Positions 8,911-20,127 are shown, counted from the stretch's first letter. The stretch: 64,000 bases of DNA from Leptospira perolatii (GCF_002811875.1 NZ_NPDZ01000001.1:496001-560000); one strand, 5' to 3'. Numbers and translations are program-made. Notes: generated by a model from the letters alone, not told the origin.

Positions 8911-8986
8911 ACGTTAGTTGTTACATGTTGACTATTTTAAATAGGACAAAAAAATCATTTCTCTTGTCTAATTTTTTCTACCTACA

Positions 8987-9856
8987 ATGGAAACATATAG
9001 ATATATTATAATATTCTTTATTTCGTTCCTTACTTTTGGTGTTTCATTCCTCTCTGAGAGTATAGGAGCAGATACTTTGCTGCTGAAGGATGGTTCAAAA
9101 TTCGAGAACGTAAAAGTGAAGCTTGTGCAAAACGGGTTTGAAGTAAAATTCCAAAACGGAAGCAAACGAGTTTTCTCGAGTAGTTCAATCAAGGCCGTGG
9201 AGACTCAGAAGACCTCTATAAGTTCAAATTCTCCTGCAAATTTTGGAGAGAAGCCTGCTAGGTCGGAAGCCAATTGGAACGAGGTTCCAAATTCCAAGGA
9301 CGGTGAAATCTTAGAAAAAGCGGACAACTCCGATTTGTTGAAAATGCCTAAGTCAGTCGACCTAAAGCCGCAAGAAACTTCTCAAACTTCGGATTCTCTG
9401 TTGCTCTTTGCAGGTGGAATGATTCCGGGATGGTCTCCTTTAATCAGATCCACGGATCCATGGAAGCGGGGAACTGGGTTTGGGCTTTCTTTGCTAGAGA
9501 TTTATTTAGCCTATAACTTAGCGCTATATTATGGGGAAAAGACCTCACTGTTGGAAAAACCAGGTCCTTCGATGCAGTTAGGGCTAATTCCTTTCGTTGT
9601 GCCACCGGATCAGAGAGCAATTGTTTTTGGATATGGCACTATGTATCTGTCTCAAAGGTTTGTTTTGGCAAATGGAAGAGAAATTGAATTGGAGACTTTG
9701 AAGAGAGAAAGGGATGCTTTTGCGCTAACGTTTCTCTCAGTATTAGTATTGGATGGATTTCTAAGTATGAATCGGGATTCTCAAGGAGAAACTCTGTTGC
9801 TTAAGGTTTCGCTCCTTCAAGGAGGCGCTTCATTCTCTTTTGGAAAAGCTTTCTAA
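8987..9856 (+). CDS. Exported hypothetical protein with an N-terminal DG beta module
   Basis: The 289-residue protein starts with a signal peptide (IIIFFISFLTFGVSFLSESIGA). Residues about 27-65 (TLLLKDGSKFENVKV, NGFEVKFQNGSKRVFSSSSIKAVE) form a two-part beta pattern also seen in the FecR-like protein and in the 30309-31673 protein. A Ser/Lys-rich linker follows. The C-terminal half (GGMIPGWSPLIRSTDPWKRG, then LLEIYLAYNLALYYGE) has hydrophobic stretches and probably sits at a membrane. No known family is recognised. It diverges from the ECF sigma gene, which makes it a candidate target of that sigma factor; this is inference from position only. Confidence 0.65.
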   Translation: METYRYIIIFFISFLTFGVSFLSESIGADTLLLKDGSKFENVKVKLVQNGFEVKFQNGSKRVFSSSSIKAVETQKTSISSNSPANFGEKPARSEANWNEVPNSKDGEILEKADNSDLLKMPKSVDLKPQETSQTSDSLLLFAGGMIPGWSPLIRSTDPWKRGTGFGLSLLEIYLAYNLALYYGEKTSLLEKPGPSMQLGLIPFVVPPDQRAIVFGYGTMYLSQRFVLANGREIELETLKRERDAFALTFLSVLVLDGFLSMNRDSQGETLLLKVSLLQGGASFSFGKAF

Positions 9857-9919
9857 TTTTTTTGGCAGTACGAATCAATCGATTTCGTTTTCAACCTTGA
9901 TCTTATGAAGGAGGATCAG

Positions 9920-10654
9920 ATGAAAAAGAATCGTTGGTTACTTTTCCTTTTCCTACTATTGTCTGTCTCTTATTGTTCGGGCAATAAACAAGATGCGAAA
10001 GATACTGCAAAGTTAATGGCGTTAATAGCTGCAGGAAATCCCGGTTTGAGTGGGATCTACGCGGTGATTTCTCCGATGAATCAGGCGAATGGCGGTGGAG
10101 GAAACCCAAACCCATCAGTAAAATCTTCTTCCTTGCAAAAGGGAGCGGCTGTGCAGGCAACCTTTCCTTGTCCAGCTGGTGGAATTCAAACGGTCGATGG
10201 TGATCAGACTATTGTGTCAATTGATCCTACGACCGATCATATTACCGCGAATATGGTACAAGGTTACGCAAATTGCGTACTACCTTCGATCTCTCTCGAC
10301 GGTTCCAAACAAGCTGTTGTGTTCACCGTGAGCGGCGAGCTCAAGCTAGTAGCCGATTCAACGATGACAATAGTGGATATTGATCCTAATATCGCTGGAG
10401 AGGAAGAATTTCACTCTACTGGTTTATTTAGCCTGCAATCGAACAACTTTTCCGCAAATGGTTATCAGTATCCACCATTTGAATTAAGCGTTGAGGTTGT
10501 AGAACAGAGTATTAAAGTAGCCCCCGATATTAATACCGGTGTTCCTACCCTGGAAATTAAAGAAAGCGTGATTATAAAGGGTAAAATAGGAGAGGAGGTA
10601 ATTGACCTGAACTTGGAGGACCAAGTTTATAAAATTCCTCTTGGCTTTAACTAG
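9920..10654 (+). CDS. Predicted lipoprotein, unknown function
   Basis: I start the gene at the ATG at 9920 because AAGGAGG (9907-9913) sits 6 bp before it; the ATG at 9905 has no such site. The 244-residue product has a short lipoprotein signal (KKNRWLLFLFLLLSVSYC) with a spirochaetal-style lipobox ending at Cys, then a Ser/Gly/Asn-rich linker (NGGGGNPNPS). The rest is predicted beta structure (QTIVSIDPTTDHITANMV, VEVVEQSIKVAP) without known motifs. The cells would display it on the periplasmic face or at the outer membrane. A strong terminator follows 27 bp after the stop, so it is the last gene of its transcript. Confidence 0.7.
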   Translation: MKKNRWLLFLFLLLSVSYCSGNKQDAKDTAKLMALIAAGNPGLSGIYAVISPMNQANGGGGNPNPSVKSSSLQKGAAVQATFPCPAGGIQTVDGDQTIVSIDPTTDHITANMVQGYANCVLPSISLDGSKQAVVFTVSGELKLVADSTMTIVDIDPNIAGEEEFHSTGLFSLQSNNFSANGYQYPPFELSVEVVEQSIKVAPDINTGVPTLEIKESVIIKGKIGEEVIDLNLEDQVYKIPLGFN

Positions 10655-10681
10655 GAGATTTATTAACCCAAGAAATTTGTC

Positions 10682-10708
10682 GAGGAGGGGCCACCCTCCT
10701 CTTTTTTT
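10682..10708 (+). terminator. Rho-independent terminator
   Basis: GAGGAGGG (10682-10689) pairs with CCCTCCTC (10694-10701) across a 4-nt loop, and seven T follow (10702-10708). It ends the lipoprotein transcript and lies between two converging genes. The stem may also slow transcripts arriving from trpS on the other strand, although that side lacks a T-run. Confidence 0.85.
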
Positions 10709-10737
10709 AATGGGTTAGTCCATTCAATTTTTCTAAA

Positions 10738-11748
10738 TTACTGATTTTTTCCTGCAGCTCCTCGAACTGAGGAGATTCTGTTTTCAATTCCGATCCCCAG
10801 TCGATCTCTCACAGTTTCTAAGGTATGGGAGGCAACTTCTTTAGCTTTTGCTGCACCTTTTTTCATGGTTTCTATTACGTATGCAGGGTCGTTCGCGATT
10901 CTTTCCCTCTCTTTTCTTTGAGGCGCGAAATATTCGAGAATGTCGTTTAATAAATTCTTTTTTAGATCACCATAACCTGTTCCAGGAGTAGTGAATTTTT
11001 CTCTTAGTTGCTGTCTGGATTTTGCATCTAAAAACAAAGAATGAATTGAATAAATGATACTTTTGTCCGGGTCCTTTGCGTCGTCGATTCCAGCAGAATC
11101 GGTGACAATACCCATTACGGATTTCTTAAGTTTCTTTTCATCATCAAAGAAGTTGATCGTATTTCCGTAAGACTTGGACATTTTTGCTCCGTCGACCCCG
11201 GGGACAATTGCGGTCTCTTCGTCGATTTCCGGTTCGGGGAGCTTAAAGGTTTCTCCGTACTGAGCATTAAATTTTTCAGCGATATCTCTCGCGTATTCTA
11301 AGTGTTGCTTCTGGTCTTTTCCTACTGGGACTTTATCGCTATTGAATGCAAGGATATCCGCAGCCATCAGAACAGGATAAATGAAAAGCCCACCACTCGG
11401 ATTGATTCCCTTCGCGACTTTGTCTTTAAAAGAATGCGCCAATTGCAACTGGGAAACGGTAATGGACATTGAGAGATACCAGCTCAGTTCGGTCACTTCT
11501 GGTAAGTCGGATTGCACCCAAAAGGTGCACTTGTCCGGATCGATTCCCAAGGCCAAAAAATCACAAACCGCATCGAATGTGTTGTTACTTTGATTTTCCC
11601 GATTAGAGAATGAAGTAAGTGCGTGCAAGTCTGCTACAAAGCAGAAAAGGTCGGAGCGATTTTGGTAATCTACGAGTTTTCGAATGACTGAGAAATAATT
11701 TCCTAAATGCAATTTTCCGGAGGGTTGGACTCCAGTCAGGATCCTCAT
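10738..11748 (-). CDS. trpS: Tryptophanyl-tRNA synthetase
   Basis: TrpS attaches tryptophan to tRNA-Trp. The 336-residue protein has the class I signatures HLGN (14-17, HIGH equivalent) and KMSKS (189-193) and the family segments [13 protein letters not shown] and [19 protein letters not shown], and it has the usual bacterial length. Its ATG overlaps the TGA of the 610-residue gene upstream (ATGA), which makes it the last gene of a five-gene run starting at etfB. No T-box or leader sequence is seen before it, as expected from its position inside an operon. Confidence 0.95.
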   Translation of the reverse strand: MRILTGVQPSGKLHLGNYFSVIRKLVDYQNRSDLFCFVADLHALTSFSNRENQSNNTFDAVCDFLALGIDPDKCTFWVQSDLPEVTELSWYLSMSITVSQLQLAHSFKDKVAKGINPSGGLFIYPVLMAADILAFNSDKVPVGKDQKQHLEYARDIAEKFNAQYGETFKLPEPEIDEETAIVPGVDGAKMSKSYGNTINFFDDEKKLKKSVMGIVTDSAGIDDAKDPDKSIIYSIHSLFLDAKSRQQLREKFTTPGTGYGDLKKNLLNDILEYFAPQRKERERIANDPAYVIETMKKGAAKAKEVASHTLETVRDRLGIGIENRISSVRGAAGKNQ

Positions 11749-13577
11749 TGTTTTTCCTCTGATGATAGTAGATGCGGAGGGAGCTCGAAGGTTTTTCCAG
11801 ATAATCTTTCGTATTCACCTTTCAGCGCTCTGAGTTCCACGTCTAGTTTTCTGTGCGCTGTAAGCTTGTTCACCGTAAATTTATCTTTATAAATTACTGC
11901 ATAGTTAAACAAAAGCTGGGCCATATCTACGAATGCGTATTCGAGAGTTTTTCCCATCAATCTGTTTTGTGTGACTAGCGCAGAATCGTAAAATGGAATG
12001 AATCGATGGAGAATTTTGACCTCGTCGATTACCTTCTCTTTCGAAGCCAACACTCGATCATTGAGTTGTCCCTTCGTTTCGTAATCTTTTGCAAGCAGGT
12101 GATTTTCTACGAGGATATTAATCTTCTCCGCAAATTTTCCCATAAAAGCCGAGGCTTCGGTTAACATTTTGATCAGATTGACCGCGATCTGATCCTCGAC
12201 TCCTCCGGTGGAATGCTGATTGAAGTTCGCAAAGGAATACTGAAAGCTCGGATATTTTTTGTTAAATGCATCTAGTTGTCTAAGCAAGCTATTGATTTCT
12301 TCGATCTCCGGTTTGAAGAGCCCGGGAGCCATGATGAGCACGTCCCTGCTATGATTTCTAGATCCGACTTTAACAGTTCCTTCCAGAATCGGAGTATAAC
12401 AAGATTGGAAATCCCTCATTAAGATATAGATCAGTTTATGAGGCATTCCTTTATAGGATGCCTTGAATGCAGCGGATTGCATATTCTCCGGCATATGGTG
12501 GGCAAAGAAGTCGTCTACGATTCCATTTAGAAAATCAAAAGAGATTTTCCCGTTTTCATCGATCTTAAAGTATCTTTGCCTTAAACCCTGCAGTTCTTCC
12601 TTTTTGTTCATACGGGTTAGGATATCATCCGTCAATTTGATGAGAGTACTATCGACTTCTTTTGTGATATCCGGAGATCCCTGGAATTTCGTGTCAACGA
12701 TCGGTGGAACATTCAAAGTTTCTAATATTTCTTCCCAAGTGATAACTTTTTTGTTGGATACTACATAAAACGCGCGAATTGCATCCGTTAGTTTTGGACG
12801 ACCACTTTCAAGACTTAGTCCGTAATTTAAACCTGAAACGATTGAAGGCAATTTCAGTGCTAATTTTTCGTCTTTTTTGACTAACTCAGGAACATGAGTC
12901 AGTATGATTTCCTTTGCATCCTCTCTGGACAAATGCCTCGCGTAGTACATTTGCATTTTTAAAGATCGATTCAAAAAGATTTCGGGCGAAATCTCATCGA
13001 TAAACAGAGAGTCCAAGGAGATAAAGTTATTAAAGAATTTATTAAAATTTAATACGATATTATAAACGATAGGTCTCCAATGTCTCCAGCCTTGTTGTTC
13101 GGAAAGTCTCAAAGCTTGCAGAGTCGTGATAATCTGATCTTCTTTTAAAGCTTTGAATAATCTTTCTACGGCTGGATGGATCTTGAGATTTCTACCCAAA
13201 AATCCGACTTCGACAGTTCCGGTTTCTTTTGCGAAACGATTGATCGCTGCGTTACCGCCGAACAAATTCGCAAAGAATCCAAACCCTTGCCCTGGATCGG
13301 TTGTCTTTCGGGTGGTTTTCGAAGGAGACTTGGTGGCCGAAGTTTTTGCCTCGGAAGGACGTTCTTCTTTACCTTCTTCCTCTGTTTTGACTCGGCTTTC
13401 TTCCCGCTTTTTAGCTTCAAACTCCTCATCAACTTTTTTCATCAAGTCGATTCGGATAAAGATATCATTCGATTTCTGAATGACTTCATCTATCTTCTGT
13501 TGGTGTTCCGGGGACCGGGTCTTTCTGTAAAGGTCCGCAAAAATTTTATGTGCGTCTGTGCGCGAACTAGCGGACAA
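11745..13577 (-). CDS. Conserved hypothetical protein, 610 aa
   Basis: This is a large soluble protein with no signal peptide and no clear membrane helix. Residues about 55-100 are a highly charged, low-complexity linker rich in Lys, Glu, Ser and Thr ([17 protein letters not shown]). The rest is predicted mostly helical, with long amphipathic stretches ([35 protein letters not shown]). I do not recognise any catalytic motif. It may belong to a spirochaete-restricted family, but I cannot confirm this. It starts 2 bp after the LolA-like gene and overlaps trpS by 4 bp, so it is translated from the same message. Confidence 0.75.
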   Translation of the reverse strand: MSASSRTDAHKIFADLYRKTRSPEHQQKIDEVIQKSNDIFIRIDLMKKVDEEFEAKKREESRVKTEEEGKEERPSEAKTSATKSPSKTTRKTTDPGQGFGFFANLFGGNAAINRFAKETGTVEVGFLGRNLKIHPAVERLFKALKEDQIITTLQALRLSEQQGWRHWRPIVYNIVLNFNKFFNNFISLDSLFIDEISPEIFLNRSLKMQMYYARHLSREDAKEIILTHVPELVKKDEKLALKLPSIVSGLNYGLSLESGRPKLTDAIRAFYVVSNKKVITWEEILETLNVPPIVDTKFQGSPDITKEVDSTLIKLTDDILTRMNKKEELQGLRQRYFKIDENGKISFDFLNGIVDDFFAHHMPENMQSAAFKASYKGMPHKLIYILMRDFQSCYTPILEGTVKVGSRNHSRDVLIMAPGLFKPEIEEINSLLRQLDAFNKKYPSFQYSFANFNQHSTGGVEDQIAVNLIKMLTEASAFMGKFAEKINILVENHLLAKDYETKGQLNDRVLASKEKVIDEVKILHRFIPFYDSALVTQNRLMGKTLEYAFVDMAQLLFNYAVIYKDKFTVNKLTAHRKLDVELRALKGEYERLSGKTFELPPHLLSSEEKQ

Positions 13578-13579
13578 GG

Positions 13580-14170
13580 TTATTCCCTCTCGTTTAGGGG
13601 ATTCTCCACAATCTGCGCATTGGAAGGAGCGCCAAAGTTAAAAAGAGATGCGGAGAGTCCAACATTAGTCTGCACGCCAGAGAAAGCAATGGAAGTGTAT
13701 TCACCAGTACCTCTGTGCTTCATTCTAAGAGAACGAGGAGTATTGTCTGGTCCCATTGTGACTACGATTTCTTCGTAGGTCCTGCTAGAAGATTTCAATC
13801 TAAGCGAGCCTCCGACTGGGGTTACTTCCTCATATCCAGAAAGCAATCCAAAGACTCCACCGGTCATTCCTCTTAGATCCTGTTTTCCAACAATTCCTCT
13901 AGATGGGGAATAAAACCAAAGAAATCTACCATTCGCAGCAATCACCCTTCCATCTGAGAATTTTACGTGAAGTTGGTTGGGCTTTTTGTAAGACAAGGTT
14001 CCAGAAAGTTCGTTATTGATCGTAACACTTGCCCGAAAACTAGAGATTTCTCCCATTTTTCCTAAAAGCGCGTTGAGTCGGTCCCTACCAGGATCCGCTA
14101 AAATAGAAGTGCCGCAGACCAGTAGGACTGCGGCACCCAAAAAGGATATAATACCCTTGGATAAAGCCAT
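13580..14170 (-). CDS. LolA-like outer-membrane lipoprotein carrier
   Basis: The 196-residue protein has a signal peptide ([20 protein letters not shown]) and a LolA/LolB-like fold. [31 protein letters not shown] (about 44-74) and [19 protein letters not shown] (about 83-101) match the family pattern in which an apoprotein is tested for lipid-derived burden. LolA carries lipoproteins from the inner to the outer membrane. It lies 32 bp downstream of etfA and 2 bp upstream of the 610-residue gene. Another LolA-fold role is possible, because spirochaete homologues are divergent. Confidence 0.7.
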   Translation of the reverse strand: MALSKGIISFLGAAVLLVCGTSILADPGRDRLNALLGKMGEISSFRASVTINNELSGTLSYKKPNQLHVKFSDGRVIAANGRFLWFYSPSRGIVGKQDLRGMTGGVFGLLSGYEEVTPVGGSLRLKSSSRTYEEIVVTMGPDNTPRSLRMKHRGTGEYTSIAFSGVQTNVGLSASLFNFGAPSNAQIVENPLNERE

Positions 14171-14202
14171 AATCGTTCCTACTATGGCTTCATTAGACGA
14201 AA

Positions 14203-15162
<960 letters not shown>

Positions 15163-15173
15163 TGATTCTCTCC

Positions 15174-15935
<762 letters not shown>

Positions 15936-16032
15936 GAACCTGAGTTCTCCAAATAAAATAGTGCTTTAAACACGAAAATCTGCGAAAGGTCGGGTGCAAA
16001 CTACTTTTTTAGCTTCTTTTAGGAAATCTACC

Positions 16033-16329
16033 TCAATGAAACAGAATGAACGTTCTACTCCAGAAATATACCCAAGCCAATCCAACGATTACTACGATCA
16101 CGTTTGCATCGGTTTTTAAGAAAAAGGTTAATCCCCAAAAGAAGGGTAAAAGTGAAAAACAAAGAAAAAACAAAAACCAATAAACTGATCTGGATTGAAG
16201 AGGTTGATGAATGGAGTTCTGGTAAGAAGTTCTGATCCCCTCTAAGTTAAATGAGGATAATCCTCCTTTACGTGCACCTAAGAAAAAGAATACGGCGCAA
16301 AGCAAAGTGAGTATGATTGAATAGATCAT
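16033..16329 (-). CDS. Small integral membrane protein, unknown
   Basis: This 98-residue protein has an N-terminal helix (IYSIILTLLCAVFFFLGARKGG), a loop of about 20 polar residues, and two more hydrophobic segments (YWFLFFLCFSLLPFFWGLTFFL and ANVIVVIVGLAWVYFWSRTFILF). No charged motif points to transport or enzyme activity. It stands alone, about 100 bp beyond the start of etfB and divergent from the acyl-CoA dehydrogenase gene. Confidence 0.6.
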   Translation of the reverse strand: MIYSIILTLLCAVFFFLGARKGGLSSFNLEGIRTSYQNSIHQPLQSRSVYWFLFFLCFSLLPFFWGLTFFLKTDANVIVVIVGLAWVYFWSRTFILFH

Positions 16330-16409
16330 TTTGTTCCATCCTAACCGGTTCTGGAATAAGAAACGTCGTTCAGGTAACGTTTTGAGTGAGAATCCGGAAA
16401 AAAGAAAAT

Positions 16410-16426
16410 GCGGTTTTCATAACCGC
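16410..16426. promoter_or_regulatory. Inverted repeat upstream of the acyl-CoA dehydrogenase gene
   Basis: GCGGTT (16410-16415) and AACCGC (16421-16426) form a perfect 6-bp inverted repeat with a 5-bp spacer in the 259-bp gap between the divergent genes at 16329 and 16589. The spacing fits a dimeric repressor site. No regulator gene is adjacent, and the rest of the gap shows nothing distinctive. Confidence 0.3.
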
Positions 16427-16588
16427 TCTTACAATAGGATCGAAATAACCGTCTTCAATGTCCAGCCCGTTTTGGAAGATAAGAGACGGGGTTCGTTGCA
16501 GGTGTTCCATCAATTTGTAACGGTCCAAAGTCTGAGACAGAAAGAACAAATTGTCTTTAACAAATAAAAGGTGAAAGAGAGGAGAACC

Positions 16589-17773
16589 ATGAAAGCAACC
16601 ATGGAGAAGAAATTAGACATTTTTAATCCTACTGAGGACCATATAGCCCTTCGAGAAAATGTGGCTACCTTTGCGAAACAAAGCTTGGATTCCCAAGCCA
16701 AAAGCCACGACGACGAAGAGCGGTTCAATTTGGACCTGTTTCGTAAATTAGGATCCGAGCTAGGGATCTTCGGCGTAACGATTCCACAGGAGCACGGTGG
16801 AATGGGAATGGATCCGGTTGCAGCAGTCATTATTCACGAAGAGTTATCAGCTTACGATCCAGGATTTACACTTTCTTATTTGGCACATGAAGTTCTTTTC
16901 GTAAATAACTTCTACTTCAGCTCGAATGAAAAGCAAAGGCAGAAATACCTTTCTAAAGTTTTGAGTGGAGAATGGATTGCCGGAATGGGAATGACCGAAC
17001 CCGGAGCTGGCACCGACGTACTCGGAATGACCACAGTTGCCACTCGGAAAGGAGATCGCTTTGTTCTCAACGGTATCAAGCAATTCATTACGAACGGAAA
17101 TACAGGGAACGTTTTCCTGATCTATGCAAAAACACACAAGGACGCGCGCAGAACTACTTCCTTTGTAGTGGAGAGTACTTTTCCCGGATTTAGCGTAGGA
17201 AAAAAAGAAGAGAAGATGGGGATGCGATCTTCTCCGACAACTCAATTAGTTTTTGATAATATGGAAGTACCTGCAGAAAATCTTTTAGGTTCTGAAGACG
17301 GTGCTCTGACTCATATGATGCGGAATTTGGAAATAGAGCGGATCACTTTGGCGGCCCAGTCCTTGGGAATTGCAAAACGCTGCGTGGATATCATGTGCGA
17401 TTATACGATCCGGCATAGAGAGGCTTTTGGTAAAAAGCTGATCGAATTCGGACAAATCCAAAGATTGGTCGCGGAATCCTATGCTGACTTTCAGGCGGCA
17501 AGGGCACTTGTTTATGAAGTAGCTTCCAAGATTCATCCGGAAAATAGAAACTCTTTGGGTGCTGCATCTGCAAAGTTGGTTTCTACGCAAATGGCGGAGC
17601 GTGTTTCTAGAAATGCGATCCAAGTTTTAGGAGGCTATGGATATTGCAGAGAGTATCCGGTAGAAAGATTGCACAGAGATGCGATTTTGCTTTCGATCGG
17701 AGGAGGCACAAACGAGGCCATGCAAAAGAATATCGCTGCGGATCTGAAAAAAATTTACGGAACTACATTTTGA
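16589..17773 (+). CDS. Acyl-CoA dehydrogenase, isovaleryl-CoA-dehydrogenase-like
   Basis: This 394-residue flavoenzyme would introduce a 2,3 double bond into an acyl-CoA and pass electrons to EtfAB. The ATG at 16589 is preceded by AGAGGAGA. FAD and substrate motifs include MGMTEPGAGTD and FVLNGIKQFITNG. The usual catalytic Glu near the C-terminus (EGT) is absent: the sequence reads SIGGGTNEAM. A Glu sits earlier, in NLEIERITLAAQSLGIA, at the position used by isovaleryl-CoA dehydrogenase, whose tail also lacks EGT. That placement favours a branched-chain substrate, but this is inference. Its stop overlaps the TTG start of an O-methyltransferase gene. Confidence 0.85.
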   Translation: MKATMEKKLDIFNPTEDHIALRENVATFAKQSLDSQAKSHDDEERFNLDLFRKLGSELGIFGVTIPQEHGGMGMDPVAAVIIHEELSAYDPGFTLSYLAHEVLFVNNFYFSSNEKQRQKYLSKVLSGEWIAGMGMTEPGAGTDVLGMTTVATRKGDRFVLNGIKQFITNGNTGNVFLIYAKTHKDARRTTSFVVESTFPGFSVGKKEEKMGMRSSPTTQLVFDNMEVPAENLLGSEDGALTHMMRNLEIERITLAAQSLGIAKRCVDIMCDYTIRHREAFGKKLIEFGQIQRLVAESYADFQAARALVYEVASKIHPENRNSLGAASAKLVSTQMAERVSRNAIQVLGGYGYCREYPVERLHRDAILLSIGGGTNEAMQKNIAADLKKIYGTTF

Positions 17774-18444
17774 GCAGAAAAGCAATCCAACTCACAGACG
17801 AACTTTACAAATATCTTCTTTCTAAGTCCTTGAGAGAAGATAAACTTCTAAGGGATTTGAGAAAAGAAACCGCTAAGCTTCCACAGGCCGGAATGCAAAT
17901 CAGCCCGGATGAAGGTCAATTTTTGCACTTAATCACTAAGATTTTAGGTGCGAAGAGAATTCTGGAGATCGGAACTTTTACCGGCTATTCATCTATTTGT
18001 TTTGCATCCGCTTTGCCTAAAGACGGAGTCCTTTATGCATGTGATACCAGCGAGGAATGGACAAATATCGCAAAGAAATACTGGAAAGAGGCAGGACTAG
18101 AACAAAAGATTCGACTTAAAATCGGTCCCGCTTCAGAAACTCTAAAAGAGCTGAAAGAGAAAATTGATTCTGGAAAGGAAGAGCAGATCGATATCGTCTT
18201 TATCGATGCCGACAAGGGAAACTATAGATTGTATTATGAATTATCCCTGAGCATCTTGCGAAAGGGCGGCTTAATACTGATTGATAATGTACTATGGGAT
18301 GGCAAAGTGATTGATCCGAATCACCAGGACAATGATACAATCGCGATTCGGGCTCTTAACGATGCTATTCTCGGAGATGTCCGAGTCGATCTCTCCATGC
18401 TCTCGATTGCGGATGGTCTGACGATCGCACGTAAAAATATATAA
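17770..18444 (+). CDS. SAM-dependent O-methyltransferase (COMT-like, family 3)
   Basis: This 224-residue protein belongs to the class I methyltransferases that methylate catechol-type hydroxyls. It has the SAM loop RILEIGTFTGYSSICFASALP (about 62-82), an acidic ribose contact (CDTSEEWT) and the metal-binding acidic segment FIDADKGNY. I start it at TTG 17770: the product then begins MSRKAIQLT, which matches the start of a characterised L. interrogans homologue as I remember it, and the codon overlaps the upstream TGA (TTGA). Longer in-frame starts lie deep in the dehydrogenase gene and are unlikely. Coupling to the dehydrogenase suggests linked expression; the substrate is unknown. Confidence 0.87.
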   Translation: MSRKAIQLTDELYKYLLSKSLREDKLLRDLRKETAKLPQAGMQISPDEGQFLHLITKILGAKRILEIGTFTGYSSICFASALPKDGVLYACDTSEEWTNIAKKYWKEAGLEQKIRLKIGPASETLKELKEKIDSGKEEQIDIVFIDADKGNYRLYYELSLSILRKGGLILIDNVLWDGKVIDPNHQDNDTIAIRALNDAILGDVRVDLSMLSIADGLTIARKNI

Positions 18445-18524
18445 ATATTCGAATCCTTTTATTTTGTAATTCAGTAGAACAAGATTCCGACGAGAACTCT
18501 GATTTTTGGAACAAAAAGTTTTTC

Positions 18525-19646
18525 ATGACAAAAGTGTCGTACATTCTATATTCAATTTTCGTATATTGCCTCTGCTCTGTAGAAATTCCTGCGGACTCGG
18601 CCCCTAGTCAACCCGCCAAAACTCTGAGTATTGTGGCCGTGGGCGATATCATGTCGCACCAAACCCAGCTGGATTCTGCTTTTGATTCTTCTTGTTCTTG
18701 TTGGGACTTCTCAAAGGTTTTCTCGGAGATTGCACCAATGATTTCGGAAGCGGATCTTGCGGTCGGAAATCTAGAGACTACCTTGCCGGGAGAGCCCAAG
18801 TTTTATTCGGGCTATCCCCAGTTTGGATCTCCGGATTCTTTAGCGAAAACGATCAAAGACATAGGTTTCGATGTAGTATCTACTGCCAACAATCATTCCT
18901 GTGATAAGGGCAGGCACGGGATTATTAGAACGATTCAGGCGCTCGATGAAATAGGACTAAAGCATCTCGGCACTTACCAAAGCAAAAAAGAATATAAGAA
19001 AAATAGAATACTTCGAGTGGAAGTTGGGGATTTCAAACTTGCCTTCCTGAATTATACGTACGGAACGAATGGTTTGGAAATTCCTTCGGATACTATCGTA
19101 AATTTAATCGATAAAAGGCTGATTTCCAAGGATATACGTTTAGCGAAATCCTACAACCCGGATGCAATCATCGTGATGTTCCATTACGGTGCGGAATATT
19201 TGAGAGAACCGGACGATTATCAAAAAGACATTACGGATTTTGCATTTAAGTCCGGTGCCGATATCGTGCTGGGAGGTCATCCTCATACAGTTCAAAAATT
19301 CGGGAAGAAAGTAGTCAGAGACAGATTTAAAGACAAGAAGGAAAGATTTTTCGTATATTCTCTAGGGAACTTTGTCTCTGGTCAGGATCGGCGCTATGTG
19401 GATGGAGGTATGGTCCTAAAATTCAAACTCGTAAAGAAAGGAAATTCCACCAAGGTAGAAGATGCGGGTTACGAACCAATCTGGGTTCATATCGATAAGA
19501 CACAAGAGAAGGCAGAATTCAGGGTAATTCCGATTAAGAAATACTTAAAGAACGACCAAGAGCGAAAATTGCCGGAAGAATTATTCCAACGAATGAAAGA
19601 GTTTTACGAAGACACGATCCAAGTACTGGGCCCACCAATAGAATAA
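18525..19646 (+). CDS. CapA-family metallophosphoesterase-fold protein
   Basis: The 373-residue protein has a signal-like N-terminus (SYILYSIFVYCLCSVEIPADS) followed by the PGA_cap/CapA fold. AVGDIMSHQTQLD (about 37-49), AVGNLETTLPGEP (about 84-96), DVVSTANNHSCDKGRHGI (about 121-138) and VLGGHPHTVQ (about 247-256) are the conserved metal-binding blocks. CapA is needed for poly-gamma-glutamate capsule export in Bacillus, but many bacteria keep CapA-like proteins without capsule genes. None of the other cap genes is present here, so the role is open. It ends 10 bp before a dispersed repeat element. Confidence 0.82.
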   Translation: MTKVSYILYSIFVYCLCSVEIPADSAPSQPAKTLSIVAVGDIMSHQTQLDSAFDSSCSCWDFSKVFSEIAPMISEADLAVGNLETTLPGEPKFYSGYPQFGSPDSLAKTIKDIGFDVVSTANNHSCDKGRHGIIRTIQALDEIGLKHLGTYQSKKEYKKNRILRVEVGDFKLAFLNYTYGTNGLEIPSDTIVNLIDKRLISKDIRLAKSYNPDAIIVMFHYGAEYLREPDDYQKDITDFAFKSGADIVLGGHPHTVQKFGKKVVRDRFKDKKERFFVYSLGNFVSGQDRRYVDGGMVLKFKLVKKGNSTKVEDAGYEPIWVHIDKTQEKAEFRVIPIKKYLKNDQERKLPEELFQRMKEFYEDTIQVLGPPIE

Positions 19647-19656
19647 CTTTTTATCG

Positions 19657-19801
19657 TGTAGGAGCTCCTACATAGATTCAAATTAGAACTTGCGTAAAAA
19701 GCGAATCAATGCTATGAGGCCAATCGATCGGCGCGGTGAAAGGCGCTTTGTATTGCCTCGCGGGTACCACCGCACCGGCCCCCACCCAAAGAAGGGTGGG
19801 G
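19657..19801 (-). repeat. Composite intergenic repeat, copy A (reads on minus strand)
   Basis: Read on the minus strand this copy has a GC-rich hairpin (arms 19794-19801 and 19780-19787, loop 6 nt), a T-rich block TTCGCTTTTTACGCAAG (19689-19705) and the palindrome TGTAGGAGCTCCTACA (19657-19672). Two other copies in the window (47404-47529 and 62455-62585) show the same parts in the same order with similar spacing. The segment beside the hairpin (19768-19780, CCACCGCACCGGC) is identical to the complement of copy C. It follows capA and lies past the 3' end of a small minus-strand ORF. Confidence 0.8.
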
Positions 19802-19807
19802 ACACCC

Positions 19808-20023
19808 TCAAGCAAACGCAAACGGCAGGAAAACGCAGCCTACATAGCTTTGGCTCAGATCCTTCTCCAAAATAGATTCCAGATAAAACTCCTTAGAATC
19901 CGGTTCCGGACGGGAGCTAATCTGGTCGGTGAGTGCGAATGCTTCCACTGCACGGTATACCAAAGGACTTTTGTCGATTTCACAGGACTGGGTGGTTTGT
20001 AGTTCATCAAGAATTTGGTTCAC
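19808..20023 (-). CDS. Small hypothetical protein, 71 aa
   Basis: The frame starts at GTG 20023 with GGAGG five bases upstream, a better ribosome-binding site than most genes here have. The product is mostly acidic and polar (MNQILDELQTTQSCEIDKSP, PEPDSKEFYLESILEKDL) and ends in a short hydrophobic tail (GCVFLPFAFA) that runs up to the edge of repeat copy A. There is no signal peptide and no known family. It could be a real small cytoplasmic protein using the copy A hairpin as its terminator, or an old gene whose 3' end was replaced by the repeat. Confidence 0.45.
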   Translation of the reverse strand: MNQILDELQTTQSCEIDKSPLVYRAVEAFALTDQISSRPEPDSKEFYLESILEKDLSQSYVGCVFLPFAFA

Positions 20024-20127
20024 AGGTGCCTCCGTTCGGATTTCTTTCTCCCAATAAAGTTCAGTCTTGACTAGAACCTAGGGAATATGAGATTATCCTT
20101 TATATACTAAATTTCTTTAGTGCTAAA

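Noticed and set aside
13176..13778. Plus-strand frame of 200 codons
   Set aside because: It is antisense to the 610-residue gene and the LolA-like gene. Its Phe/Ser/Cys-rich sequence is typical of a reverse-complement shadow of Lys/Glu-rich coding DNA.
17644..17769. Longer start for the O-methyltransferase gene
   Set aside because: The extra 42 residues are basic nonsense read out of frame from the dehydrogenase gene. The TTG at 17770 gives the family's normal start and a TTGA overlap.
19657..19801. CRISPR array or insertion-sequence end
   Set aside because: There is one palindrome per site, not a regular repeat-spacer series, and no transposase frame or target-site duplication is visible at any of the three copies.
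19690..20002. Two plus-strand frames of 61 and 88 codons across repeat copy A
   Set aside because: They consist of hairpin-derived Arg/Gly/Pro-rich sequence, have poor starts, and the minus-strand frame at 19808-20023 is better supported.
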